In this document: positions 21,142 to 29,959 of the stretch, in pieces | Layout of the letters: each line of letters begins with the position of its first letter | Position numbering within the stretch: the stretch's first letter is position 1 | NCBI RefSeq assembly: GCF_000517105.1 | Contig: NZ_KI912150.1 | Location: 1-63,714 of the forward strand | Source of the DNA: Fischerella sp. PCC 9605 | Lineage (GTDB): Bacteria > Cyanobacteriota > Cyanobacteriia > Cyanobacteriales > Nostocaceae | Reading direction: 5' to 3' | Length of the DNA stretch: 63,714 nt | Program-made: the position numbers and the translations under genes | The notes under the pieces: generated by a model | Seen by the model: the letters and a program-made list of their open reading frames with translations, nothing else | Databases searched by the model: none | Told to the model about the DNA's origin: nothing

Positions 21142-22407
21142 TCAATTTAAGTTAGAAAGTAATTGCTGCTGAAAGCTATAAGCTTTTTGTGGATTGGAAA
21201 TTTCTGCTGCCAGAATTTCCACAAGTTCAGCGCGGGACAGATGAGGGTTTTTTTTGACAGTTTTTTGAACAAGAAAAGATGCTATTGGACCGATGAATTC
21301 AGCTAAATTTCGTTCGCATTGACGTAGAAAGCTCTCATTACAAGGTAAATCATCTAGTTGATTCTCTGATGTAGTTGTAGATTCCTGGAAAATACACATT
21401 GCCTTTTTTTCAAACTCAAGGCGTTGTTTTCCAGTCATGTGAACTGCCAAATTATCAACGAGTTCTTTGCGACTGTGTGCCTTTGCCGCGACTTGCTTTA
21501 ATAATGTCGGAGCAACTGGGCCCACAATTTTTATAAAAATATTTTCTAGGTGGTTATACTGTTCCAGAGATAGTACAGAACAGAATTGGGAGTTTGTCTT
21601 GTTCTTTTGGGAAATTGTCAAAGAAAAATCTACTTTTGGCGTTTTTTTTTCCAAAACGGGAACTTCTAGCAATGGCAGTTCGACAGTGATCTTGCAACCA
21701 GTGCCTGGCTCAGTTTCAATATTCAAATTACCCTGTAAGGCTGTCACTCTTTCTTGCATCCCTTGGATGCCAAACCCGGTTTTTTTTTGCGACAGGCTAA
21801 AACCTTTGCCATTGTCTTGAATAACGAGAAATACGTTTTCTGGAGTGACGTTCAGTTGAATTTGTACCTTTGTTGCTTGAGCATATTTACATATATTTGT
21901 CAAGGATTCCTGCACAATCCGGTAGATAGTCATTACTACCTTGATAGACAAAGGAGCAGATATGCTAATGCTGGTAGAAGGTAATACGCCAGTAGCTTGA
22001 TGAAAATTATCAACAACAGAAGCGATCATTTCTTCTAGCGATCGCTCTGGAGTATCATTCGCACGCAAAGAACTGACAGATTGACGAACTTCATTAATGG
22101 CAACTGTTCCCAGTCTTTGAGCTTCTGTTAAAAACCGTTCTGCTTGAGAAGGATCGATATGCCAAAGCTTGAGGGCCGTTTGCAACTGAATGTTAAGACT
22201 AGTTAAGGCGTTGCCCAACGAATCATGTATTTCACGGGCAATACGCTTGCGTTCTTGGACTGCGGCGAGCTCTTCAATTTGCAGGAGATACTGTCGTAGC
22301 TGCTCGTGGGCCAGTAATAACTCGGTGTAATGCTCAGATACCACGGTATTTACCTTCCACTGTAGTATTAATAGACTATGCCATATCACATATTGCATTA
22401 TGTGCAA
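21142..22407 (-). CDS. HisKA_3 sensor kinase with duplicated C-terminal domain, no membrane sensor
   Basis: A 421-aa protein closely related to the kinase at 17448-18896 from the coiled coil onward: ELAAVQERKRIAREIHDSLGNAL (phospho-His about 66), HATPase with ESLTNICKYA, DNGKGFSL and GFGIQGMQERV. It lacks the multi-helix membrane part of its relative and begins almost at the coiled coil, so it is either a soluble form or an N-terminally shortened copy. After the ATPase are two copies of the extra helical domain: one with IFIKIVGPVAPTLLKQVA, one with CERNLAEFIGPIASFLVQKT. It is convergent with the DUF3365 gene at 20234. Confidence 0.87.
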   Translation of the reverse strand: MHIMQYVIWHSLLILQWKVNTVVSEHYTELLLAHEQLRQYLLQIEELAAVQERKRIAREIHDSLGNALTSLNIQLQTALKLWHIDPSQAERFLTEAQRLGTVAINEVRQSVSSLRANDTPERSLEEMIASVVDNFHQATGVLPSTSISISAPLSIKVVMTIYRIVQESLTNICKYAQATKVQIQLNVTPENVFLVIQDNGKGFSLSQKKTGFGIQGMQERVTALQGNLNIETEPGTGCKITVELPLLEVPVLEKKTPKVDFSLTISQKNKTNSQFCSVLSLEQYNHLENIFIKIVGPVAPTLLKQVAAKAHSRKELVDNLAVHMTGKQRLEFEKKAMCIFQESTTTSENQLDDLPCNESFLRQCERNLAEFIGPIASFLVQKTVKKNPHLSRAELVEILAAEISNPQKAYSFQQQLLSNLN

Positions 22408-23015
22408 TATCAGACTTTCTTCAAGATCTTATGAATTTATCTCAGATTAAAGTCATACACGTACCCTACAAGACTAATTAGTTAATTTCCGGATGCGCGT
22501 TACAGAATGCAAGTATGAAATCGCGCGACCTTGATTTGAACCTGTGTGTAATTGTCAGAGGAAGATTAAGAATTTACGCAGCAATTCGATAAATTCATAT
22601 TTCTTCACAGAATTCACTGATTCAACAACGCTGATGAGTCTTTGACTTTAATTTTTATGACTTAAGCATGACGGCGTAATTAAGTAGATGGACGTAATTA
22701 AACATAAAGTGCTTATTTTTTGACAAGGGCGGGCAGGATGTCCACCCCACAAGAGATTTGTTGTTCTTGTGGGGTGGGCGTCTCGCCCGCCCTGATTATG
22801 CAACTTAAATGCACATCAGCTTACTTAATTAAAGGTTCGTAGTGAGAACTTTAGTCCTCAAAAAAGGGCTAAAGCCCTTACTACGAACTTTTTATACAGA
22901 AAAATATTAAATTGATTGAGCTTCCCACAAAAGACCAGTTGAAAGACGAGACTTGGTCAATATTTGTGTAGTATTTTTGGTGAAAGCACGTCTTTATATC
23001 AACATAATCAATCCG
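22408..23015. repeat. intergenic region with two palindromic elements
   Basis: Element A (22726-22793): terminal arms AGGGCGGGC/GCCCGCCCT and inner arms CCACCCCACAAGA/TCTTGTGGGGTGG, a 68-bp nearly symmetric unit. Its GGATGTCCACCCCACAAGA resembles the end of the IS1-like element at 63441. Element B (22835-22888): arms GTTCGTAGT/ACTACGAAC with an inner GGGCTAAAGCCC, a common cyanobacterial dispersed hairpin. No gene is seen. The psb32 promoter must lie near the right end. Confidence 0.75.
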
Positions 23016-23747
23016 ATGAAACAGCTCCTCAACCAAGTATTTAACTGGAAAAAACATATCCAATGGCTAATTCTGCCACTGGTAATGATGATTCTGGTTT
23101 CTGGCCTATTTGCCACACCTGCTTTCGCTACAGGTGTGTATCAAATCCCCAATCTCACACCCAATACCTGGGTTGTGGATGAAGCTGAAGTCATTAGCCG
23201 CGCCAATGAAGCTAAAATTAGCAGTACCTTAGAGGAATTAGCTAAGCAAACCGGAAATGAAGTTAGATTTGTTACCGTACGTCGCTTAGACTATGGTGAA
23301 ACACCGGAGAGCTTTACTAAAGCATTGTTTGAAAAATGGTTTCCCACAACAGAAGTGCAAGCAAATCAAGCTTTATTGATGATTGATACCGTTACTAACG
23401 GTAGTGCCATTATTACTGGTGAGCAAGTGAAGTCTTTGCTGAAGGACGAAATTGCTAAAAGTGTTGCAGATGAAACCCTAATGGCACCTTTGCGAGACGG
23501 CGACAAATACAATCAAGCGTTTTTAGATGCTAGCGATCGCCTAATAGCTGTGTTGTCTGGTGAACCAGATCCCGGCCCTCCCCAAACTGTTGAAAAAGTG
23601 CAGGTAGAAGGCACCTTTAAGAAAACAGAAGCAGAAGAAAAAGGTAACGCTATTGCTTGGGTAGTAGGGCTTTTAATTGCCGCCACGATTATCCCGATGG
23701 CAACTTACTACATTTACCTGGCTATTCAACCATCTTCTAATGGGTAG
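23016..23747 (+). CDS. psb32: Psb32-like TPM-domain thylakoid protein
   Basis: A 243-aa protein with an N-terminal signal/anchor (about 14-38, ending AFATGV). The lumenal TPM domain (about 42-185) opens with IPNLTPNTWVVDEAEVISRANEAKI and contains GNEVRFVTVRRLDYGE and NQALLMID. A single C-terminal transmembrane helix (AIAWVVGLLIAATIIPM) follows. Psb32 is linked to photosystem II repair and protection. The start at 23016 is chosen because the 21 upstream codons are not signal-like. The plain TPM domain followed by one helix matches cyanobacterial Psb32. A heptamer repeat array begins at the stop codon. Confidence 0.85.
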   Translation: MKQLLNQVFNWKKHIQWLILPLVMMILVSGLFATPAFATGVYQIPNLTPNTWVVDEAEVISRANEAKISSTLEELAKQTGNEVRFVTVRRLDYGETPESFTKALFEKWFPTTEVQANQALLMIDTVTNGSAIITGEQVKSLLKDEIAKSVADETLMAPLRDGDKYNQAFLDASDRLIAVLSGEPDPGPPQTVEKVQVEGTFKKTEAEEKGNAIAWVVGLLIAATIIPMATYYIYLAIQPSSNG

Positions 23748-23820
23748 TGGTTAGTGGTTAGTGGTTAGTGGTAAAAAAGCAACTACTAACTACTAACTAC
23801 TAACTACTATCAACCAACAA
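23741..23820. repeat. GGTTAGT/ACTAACT heptamer array
   Basis: GTGGTTA units run directly from the psb32 stop codon, followed by CTAACTA units in the opposite sense, so the whole can fold back on itself. It lies between convergent psb32 and the DUF4346 gene. Confidence 0.85.
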
Positions 23821-24204
23821 CTAATCTTGAACATACTCTTGCCCTGTCACTAAAGCAATCTCAGCGCGGACAAATTCTCGACCCAAATAGGCCGCATGAT
23901 CTAGCTGAGTTACTGGACAGGGCTTTGTTTCTTCAAAAATCCGAACGCACAGTTCTTTTGCTGTCCTCCCGGTAAATACTGTTGTGTGAGTTCGTTCTAC
24001 TTTTCCCCGTGCGGGAATCACTTTCCCTGTTTCTGGATCGACAGCTAAACCACGCTCATCAATTACATTTGTGAAATGCTTAGCACAAATTAACCCAGCT
24101 TCTCGCTCCAAATAAATAATGAAGTAGCCACTGGGATCAAGGTCAAGATGGCGATGAGAAAGTTTATCATCTATTGCTGCTAACTTTTCCAAATCCAAAC
24201 CCAT
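23821..24204 (-). CDS. DUF4346 domain protein
   Basis: A soluble 127-aa protein that I assign to DUF4346 from its pattern LDLDPSGYFIIYLEREAGLICAKHFTN, broken here by ligand-like Cys and His residues, and the later TGRTAKELCVRIFE and LDHAAYLGREFVRAE segments. The family function is unknown to me. The start MGLDLEKL at 24204 is preferred over a TTG six codons upstream because the extra residues are hydrophobic and unlike the rest. It is separate from the next minus-strand gene by 108 bp. Confidence 0.7.
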   Translation of the reverse strand: MGLDLEKLAAIDDKLSHRHLDLDPSGYFIIYLEREAGLICAKHFTNVIDERGLAVDPETGKVIPARGKVERTHTTVFTGRTAKELCVRIFEETKPCPVTQLDHAAYLGREFVRAEIALVTGQEYVQD

Positions 24205-24312
24205 AGTCACGATCAAAATCAACTTTGTTTGGGGATGTTTTATCCCTTCTCAAGTGTAATTCTTATCTTGCTCAGCGCCTTCTGTTGTTTATGTAGTTAG
24301 TTTTTCTTAACT

Positions 24313-25488
24313 TCATTTCCGACTAAACGGCAATTCTGCATTTATTGCCTCAATTTCTTGCTGTTCCAACTCGTTCACTTCATTAATATAAGCACACAAA
24401 ATTTGTTGCAAACGATTGTTGTAAAAACGATGCAAACTATGGTTAGGCATTGCAGGAAAACCCCGGCGTTTTTTGTGTCGTCCGCCAGCGCCAGGATCAA
24501 AAATTTGGATATTGTTAGCGATCGCCCACTCAATCGGGGCATAATAGCAAGCATCAAAATGCAAGCAATCTATTTCTTGAAAACTACCCCAATAGCGCCC
24601 ATACATCCTGTCGTCCTTATACAGACAAAACGACATCCCGAATGGCTGACGCTGATATTGTTCGCTATATGCGGCGAAAAATAACACGCGATCGCGATAA
24701 TTATCGTGTAGCTGCTCAAAAAATCGCTTCGTCAGATACTTGCTACCCCACCAGCCAAACTTATCGCAGGTGTCAGCATAAAATTCATACATCAGCGCAA
24801 ACAATGACTTAGGGATTTCATCCCCTGTCAAAGCTTGCAGTCGTAAACCAGCTTTCTCGACTGCTTTGCGTTCGCGCTTAATATTGCGGCGCTGATTAGC
24901 ATTAAATACTGCCAAGTAATCATCAAAGGTTTGAAAGCCAAGATTTTGCCAAATGTAACTGTGATGCAACCAAGCAGTAAAACCTTGGCGTTCTAAAACC
25001 GGACGCCATTGCGGATCTACATAAAGAAAATGACAACCAGAAATGCGGTGCTTTAAGCAGAAAGCATCAATTTCATAAACCATCATCGCCGCAATCTCAT
25101 CTTCATCTTCCCCAGGCGCAATTAAAAATCGATAGCCTTCGGTTGGAGTAAACGGTGTCATTCCCAGCAGTTTTGGGTAATAGTCCACACCGATGCGTTG
25201 TGCTAAGTCAGCCCATTGGTGATCGAATACAAATTCGCCATAACTATGGCCTTTCAAGTAAAGTGGAGCAGCAGCAATGAGTGTTCTGTCTCGCCATAGA
25301 GTCAGGTGATTTGGCAACCAACCAGTTTTGGCTGTGGCGCTACCAGATGTTTCCAAGTTGTTTAGCCACTCCCACTCTAAAAACGGGGTTTTGAGTGGCA
25401 ACGCTAAAGCATCCCAGGCTGATTGAGGGACTTCGGCGATTTTGTTAATCCAAGCAACAGAGTAGCGAGGCTTTAGTTGTTCCACCAT
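24313..25488 (-). CDS. COG3146/DUF482 family acyltransferase-like protein
   Basis: A 391-aa soluble protein of the COG3146 group, often annotated as a GNAT or FemAB-like N-acyltransferase. Diagnostic parts: TPFLEWEWLNNLETSGSA, APLYLKGHSYGEFVFDHQWA, NQRRNIKRERKAV and the C-terminal FDPGAGGRHKKRRGF. The substrate is not established; peptidoglycan or other aminoacyl transfer has been suggested from the FemAB-like fold. The start ATG at 25488 (MVEQLKPRYS) is favoured over an ATG six codons earlier. It has no operon partner beyond same-strand neighbours at over 100 bp. Confidence 0.82.
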   Translation of the reverse strand: MVEQLKPRYSVAWINKIAEVPQSAWDALALPLKTPFLEWEWLNNLETSGSATAKTGWLPNHLTLWRDRTLIAAAPLYLKGHSYGEFVFDHQWADLAQRIGVDYYPKLLGMTPFTPTEGYRFLIAPGEDEDEIAAMMVYEIDAFCLKHRISGCHFLYVDPQWRPVLERQGFTAWLHHSYIWQNLGFQTFDDYLAVFNANQRRNIKRERKAVEKAGLRLQALTGDEIPKSLFALMYEFYADTCDKFGWWGSKYLTKRFFEQLHDNYRDRVLFFAAYSEQYQRQPFGMSFCLYKDDRMYGRYWGSFQEIDCLHFDACYYAPIEWAIANNIQIFDPGAGGRHKKRRGFPAMPNHSLHRFYNNRLQQILCAYINEVNELEQQEIEAINAELPFSRK

Positions 25489-25567
25489 CGCGGGCTTCCG
25501 AAACAAAAATTAAAGACAGCTTTACTTAAAGTAATCCAATCTACTAACAATTGCAGCAAATCACTAG

Positions 25568-25683
25568 GAGGAGTGGGCATTGGGGATTGGGCATTGGGGA
25601 TTGGGCATTGGGGATTGGGCATAGTTAACAACCACCAACCACCAACCACCAACCACTAACCACTAACAACCAACCACCAACCA
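25568..25683. repeat. GGGGATTGGGCATT and ACCAACC repeat arrays
   Basis: GGGCATTGGGGATT units occupy 25575-25621 and ACCACCA/ACTAACC heptamers 25628-25690, running into the last codons of the reductase gene. No gene is present. Confidence 0.85.
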
Positions 25684-26376
25684 CTAACCCTCTCCACGAG
25701 AAATTCGATAGTGAAGAAAGACTTCTTGCTCAACAGTATAAACTTCTACTATTTGCAGCCGAGGGGCTAACTGTGGTGGAAATCCTCTGCCTTCCACTGG
25801 TGTAGGTGCATTCGCACCGCCTATAATCAACGGACAGACGGTTAGCCAGAATTCATCGATTAAATCTAATTCCAACATTGAGGCAACTAATTCACCACCG
25901 CCCATTACTACCAATTGTGCTATACCCAAAGTTAATAGGTGTTGTGAGGCAGCGGCAATATCAATTTTTCCTCTTGGAGTTTCAAAGACTAAAATCTGCT
26001 CAAATTCCGGGCGTTTTTGCCAAAAAGCTGCCCCTGTGGTTGTAGTAAGCAACCAACGCCTCACTGGCTGCTGAAAAAAACGAATTTCCGGATCTAGCTT
26101 AGCAGTGTGTGTAATTACTATATGAATCGGCTGGGGAGGTTTACCAGCCTGTATTCGTTTTTGCAGCAATTGTGGATGCGATACGGTTAGTGTTGTACCA
26201 TAAGCCTTGAGAGTACCAGCACCAAATAAAGCCGCATCAGAGGCAGCAATTTGTTTTTCCAGGTGTGCCTTATCAGTTTTTGAGCCAAATCTAGCTGGCG
26301 ATCGCGTAACATCTGCTATCTTGCCATCTGCACTCATGGCCAAAACTACAGTAGTATGAGGTCGGTGTTGCACCAT
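25684..26376 (-). CDS. RibD C-terminal-type reductase
   Basis: A 230-aa NADPH-dependent reductase of the RibD C-terminal/dihydrofolate reductase-like fold. It has TTVVLAMSADGKIAD at the start, SDAALFGAGTLKAYGTTL, HIVITHTAKLDPEI, LVVMGGGELVASMLELDLIDE and CPLIIGG. There is no cytidine deaminase domain, so if it acts in riboflavin synthesis it would do only the reductase step on the ribosylamino-pyrimidine intermediate. The final residues border a heptamer repeat. Start ATG at 26376 (MVQHRPHTT) is favoured; an ATG four codons upstream is possible. Confidence 0.85.
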   Translation of the reverse strand: MVQHRPHTTVVLAMSADGKIADVTRSPARFGSKTDKAHLEKQIAASDAALFGAGTLKAYGTTLTVSHPQLLQKRIQAGKPPQPIHIVITHTAKLDPEIRFFQQPVRRWLLTTTTGAAFWQKRPEFEQILVFETPRGKIDIAAASQHLLTLGIAQLVVMGGGELVASMLELDLIDEFWLTVCPLIIGGANAPTPVEGRGFPPQLAPRLQIVEVYTVEQEVFLHYRISRGEG

Positions 26377-26666
26377 TGCTTGTTTCAATAGTTTTTATAT
26401 ATATTTACTGACGTGTTTATTCTCAAAATCCATGATGCAGGCAAACCCCTGTTTACAAAAGACCTTACAACTTGATTGGCATGGAATCGGAGTTGCGATC
26501 GCAACTAGTTGCTCTCAATATTTAAATACTATCTATTTGTTTGCTATTAAACTGTTTTTTAGTTTAAAATTTTTGGCAACAACAAACATTTATAGCTTAA
26601 TAATATCAACTAGACTAATTGCATATCGTTGCTGTTGTGGTTTGCATATGCCAAGTGAGAGTGCCA

Positions 26667-28769
26667 ATGGCTAAGCAGCGTCAATCATCCTTTCGGCGGA
26701 TTTTAGTATCAAAGATTTTGCTATTGTCTGTTCCAGTTTTGTTAATAGGAGAAATTGTAGCTTATAAAAAAGCACGCAATAGTTTGCTAGAAACTGCTCG
26801 TCAAAATTTAACCGAAAGTGCCATTATCAAGGGAGAAAAAATTGTCGATAGAATTTCTACTTTAAAAAGTAACTTACTAATTGCTACTCAAACACAGATT
26901 ATTCAGTCAGGAACACCTGCCCAAATCCAGCAATTTCTCAGTCGGCTAGCGCAACAGCAACCCATACAAATTGAGTGCATACAATTAACAAATCACCAAA
27001 GCAGTCAAATTGTTGCCACAACTTGTGGCGACGAACCAATTGGTGAATGGAAATCTTCTTTCTCCAATGCAGAATTTACGGTGGAAACAATATTGCCACC
27101 AACTCCAGGAACAACTGGCAAAAGAAATACACAAAATAAACTGGAATTATTATTATCAGCACCTGTCTATGATAGTGCTGGTCGATTACGTTATATCTTG
27201 AGTCTGAAGTCAGCTTTATTATACGAACAAACGAATCAAAAACCAGGGTTGTTGACAGGTTCTACAGTAGTTATTGCTGAAGATGGGACAATCTGGGCAC
27301 ATCCAATCGCGAGTTTGATTGGGACTAATATTGCTCAGCATATAGATGCTTCCAGACTCAAAATGATCGTCAAAAATGCAATTGCAGGAAAACAAGATTC
27401 TCTGCATTTGTTTTTTGGAACAGATGGGAGAGAATTACTAGCTGGTTATACCGCGATCGACATTCCCCTAATTAAAGGACAGCAGCAAAAATGGGTGATT
27501 TTAGCGGTTACTAGTCTGGACAATGCTTTGTATGATTTAAAGCAATTCAAACTCATTCTCGTTGTTTTGACAGTAGGTTTAATTAGCGCAAGTGTGTTGG
27601 CTTCTTTATATGTAGCTCGTTGCCTAGCACTTCCCGTCGAAGAACTGCGAGACTATGCTTTGAATCTCCACAGTCACCACACAGCACAACCAGTTCCAGG
27701 TAATTTCAAAATCCGGGAATTCAATCAACTTGCACAAGCACTAGACCAAATGGTAGAACGACTTAAAGCTTGGGCAGAGGAAGTGGAAAGATCATGGAAA
27801 GAAGCTAAAACAGCTAACCAAAGTAAAAGCCAATTTTTAGCGACAACTTCCCATGAATTGAGGAATCCATTAAATATTATTATTAACTGCGTTCGCGTAG
27901 TTCGAGATGGTTTGTGTGATGACCGAGAAGAAGAATTAGAGTTTCTTAAACGTGCCGATGACACAGCAATTCATTTACTAGGCATCATCAATGACTTACT
28001 CGACATTTCTAAAATAGAAGCTGGTAAACTATCGGTATCCTTAGAACCAATTGACCTCCAAAAAATACTCAAGGAGGTAATTAATTTACAATCAGTAAAT
28101 ATTCAACAAAAAGGCTTGCAGTTAAATATTCCTCAGCAGATGAGCGAGCCAATTTTGGTGAATGCAGACTCAGCCAAGCTGAAACAAGTACTGATTAATG
28201 TCATTGGCAATGCAACTAAATTCACTGAAGAAGGCAGCATCACAATCAGCACAGAAATTCAAGATATTGATCGTAAATCTCAGGTGACTGTCGCAGTTCA
28301 AGATACAGGTGTTGGTATCGATCCCGCCCAACAACAAAAACTATTTCGTCCGTTTGTAATGGTAGATGACGGTACTACACGCAAGTTTGGCGGTACGGGA
28401 CTGGGATTGGCGATCTCACGAAACTTGATCGAACTTATGGGAGGCAGCATTACTCTGGAGAGTAATGGGATCAATCAAGGTACGACAGTTAAAATTACTT
28501 TACCTTTAATAAATGTCTCTCAGGAGAAAGAGGAAGTAGGGAAGGCAGCACCTTGCGGAAGTCTTTCTCCCCAACCCGATTGTGTGGGAACCCCAAAGTC
28601 CCCCAACCCGATTGTGTGGGCACCCCAAAGTCCCCCAACCCCATGCCATGAAGTAGAGGAAGCCAAGGAAGAGGTAAAAAGCGAAATTGTTCCTATATCC
28701 TCTCTCACTCTAGACTCAAGAGTCACTACCGATTTTTGTCCAGAAAAACAAGTTTGCCACCCTGGTTGA
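26667..28769 (+). CDS. membrane sensor histidine kinase with repeat-derived tail
   Basis: A 700-aa kinase. Transmembrane segment at about 10-30; periplasmic sensor of about 255 residues that looks like a dCache domain; second transmembrane segment at about 293-315; HAMP at about 316-370; HisKA with ATTSHELRNPLNIIINCVR (H about 395); HATPase with NVIGNATKFTE, DTGVGIDPAQ and GTGLGLAIS ending near residue 610. The remaining 90 residues are proline-rich and come from a 32-bp tandem repeat (28571-28634) and neighbouring sequence. The stop codon lies 44 nt inside the convergent oxidoreductase gene, so the original stop was probably lost. Start ATG at 26667 is chosen because upstream codons lack a family-like sequence. 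Confidence 0.87.
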   Translation: MAKQRQSSFRRILVSKILLLSVPVLLIGEIVAYKKARNSLLETARQNLTESAIIKGEKIVDRISTLKSNLLIATQTQIIQSGTPAQIQQFLSRLAQQQPIQIECIQLTNHQSSQIVATTCGDEPIGEWKSSFSNAEFTVETILPPTPGTTGKRNTQNKLELLLSAPVYDSAGRLRYILSLKSALLYEQTNQKPGLLTGSTVVIAEDGTIWAHPIASLIGTNIAQHIDASRLKMIVKNAIAGKQDSLHLFFGTDGRELLAGYTAIDIPLIKGQQQKWVILAVTSLDNALYDLKQFKLILVVLTVGLISASVLASLYVARCLALPVEELRDYALNLHSHHTAQPVPGNFKIREFNQLAQALDQMVERLKAWAEEVERSWKEAKTANQSKSQFLATTSHELRNPLNIIINCVRVVRDGLCDDREEELEFLKRADDTAIHLLGIINDLLDISKIEAGKLSVSLEPIDLQKILKEVINLQSVNIQQKGLQLNIPQQMSEPILVNADSAKLKQVLINVIGNATKFTEEGSITISTEIQDIDRKSQVTVAVQDTGVGIDPAQQQKLFRPFVMVDDGTTRKFGGTGLGLAISRNLIELMGGSITLESNGINQGTTVKITLPLINVSQEKEEVGKAAPCGSLSPQPDCVGTPKSPNPIVWAPQSPPTPCHEVEEAKEEVKSEIVPISSLTLDSRVTTDFCPEKQVCHPG
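28571..28646. repeat. 32-bp tandem repeat within the kinase tail
   Basis: Two units beginning CCAACCCGATTGTGTGGG at 28571 and 28603 differ at one base. A third partial unit starts at 28635. Because 32 is not a multiple of 3, the two copies are read in different frames, giving unrelated peptides (PDCVGTPKSP and NPIVWAPQSP). Confidence 0.9.
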
Positions 28770-29853
28770 GAGATTCTGTAAGGGCAGTGAGAATTTCTAC
28801 TAACTCTGTGCCTACCCAGCCAGATGAAACCATGCAAGGAGTGTTGCTGTGGACGCAGCGAAGAAAGCGATCGCAAACTCGTTTTAATGGTTCACTTGTT
28901 TCTATTTGCAAGACTTGTTGCCTTTGATTTACAGGCATAAATTTATTTCCCTGCACTTCAAATTCACCATGCATCACAGTTAAAGGTGATGTGGCTGACA
29001 TTTCATCAAAAATCAAACAGCCACAACTACCCACAACTGCTAGCCGTCGCTGTTTATCTGGATTGAGCCAACATAGGTGAATATAAGCTTGAAAACCATT
29101 AGGGTAAGTTAGTGTCACCCAAACCAGATCGGAAAGAGAGGGAGAGAGGGAGAGGGGAAGAGGGGGGGAAATTTCTTCTACATCTGTCCCTCTCCCAGAC
29201 GCGCCATGGCGCGTCTCTACATTTCTCCCCACTCCCGACTGTAGCCACACCCTACCCATTGCTTGCACGCTCACGGGTTTTTGACTCAGCCAGGTATTAA
29301 ATATAGCAATATCATGAATGGCTAAGTCCCACAGTGCATCAACATCTTGGCGGACTGGCCCTAAGTGGGTGCGACAGGCATAGCCGTAGCGTAAATTACC
29401 TAAATCTCCTCCCTCAACTACAGCGTGTCCCCGCTCAACTGCTGGATGAAACAAATAGGTGTGGTCAACCATGAGTTGCCGTTGCTGTTTTTCTGCTAAT
29501 TGACAGAGTTCCCAGCATTCTCTTGGGTCTAAAGTTAAAGGTTTTTCTGCTAAAACGTGGTATCCCCAATTTAATGCATCAGTAGCTAGGGAGTAATGAG
29601 TACTAGCTGGTGTAGCAATTACTACTGCATCTAAAATTGCTAGTTGCTTTATTGCTTGCCATTCATGTGTAAATAGTATCTCGTCATCTATATTGTTGAT
29701 TGAAATATAGTGTCGTTTTACTGTTGCCAAATGTTCTGGATTTGGGTCTACTACTGCTACAACTTTTGCTTGGGGATGTTCTAGAAAATTTCGCAGCAAA
29801 TGTTTGCCCCAGCGCCCAACTCCAACAACAGCAATATTAATTTTATTAGTCAT
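28726..29853 (-). CDS. Gfo/Idh/MocA-type NAD(P)-dependent oxidoreductase
   Basis: A 375-aa sugar dehydrogenase-like protein. The N-terminal Rossmann domain has AVVGVGRWGKHLLRNF and VVAVVDPNPEHL; the middle has ATPASTHYSLATDAL and AEKPLTLDP with the family EKP motif. The C-terminal domain starts with HTYLFHPAV and DLAIHDIAIF. Between VWLQ and DLVWVTL there is a segment of about 35 residues (SGVGRNVETRHGASG... PLPLSLSPSLS) encoded by repeats at 29131-29236 and absent from the normal fold. The gene overlaps the convergent kinase by 44 bp at its 3' end. Start ATG at 29853 (MTNKINIAVVG) is favoured over one seven codons upstream inside heptamer repeats. Confidence 0.87.
   Translation of the reverse strand: MTNKINIAVVGVGRWGKHLLRNFLEHPQAKVVAVVDPNPEHLATVKRHYISINNIDDEILFTHEWQAIKQLAILDAVVIATPASTHYSLATDALNWGYHVLAEKPLTLDPRECWELCQLAEKQQRQLMVDHTYLFHPAVERGHAVVEGGDLGNLRYGYACRTHLGPVRQDVDALWDLAIHDIAIFNTWLSQKPVSVQAMGRVWLQSGVGRNVETRHGASGRGTDVEEISPPLPLSLSPSLSDLVWVTLTYPNGFQAYIHLCWLNPDKQRRLAVVGSCGCLIFDEMSATSPLTVMHGEFEVQGNKFMPVNQRQQVLQIETSEPLKRVCDRFLRCVHSNTPCMVSSGWVGTELVEILTALTESLNQGGKLVFLDKNR
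29131..29236. repeat. in-frame repeat insertion in the oxidoreductase gene
   Basis: A purine-rich GGGAGAGA stretch (29133-29170) is joined to the CCATGG-centred 20-nt palindrome of the AGACGCGCC type (29197-29216) and a CCCCACTCCC stretch. It is translated without stop codons on the minus strand as a Pro/Ser/Leu and Arg/Gly-rich loop. Confidence 0.75.
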
Positions 29854-29959
29854 TAGTTGTTTGTTAATAGTCATTGGTCATTGATCATTTGTCATTGGTC
29901 ACTACCAAATGACCAATGACAAAGGACAAATAACAACTAACTGATTATCAGCTTATTTA
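29854..29959. repeat. AATGACC/GTCATTG heptamer array upstream of the oxidoreductase
   Basis: Units in both orientations (GTCATTGGTCATTG..., CCAAATGACCAATG...) fill the gap between rnc and the oxidoreductase gene. Confidence 0.8.

Noticed and set aside
25477-25659. 60-aa plus-strand reading frame
   Set aside because: Its second half is a direct translation of GGGGATTGGGCATT and ACCAACC repeats.
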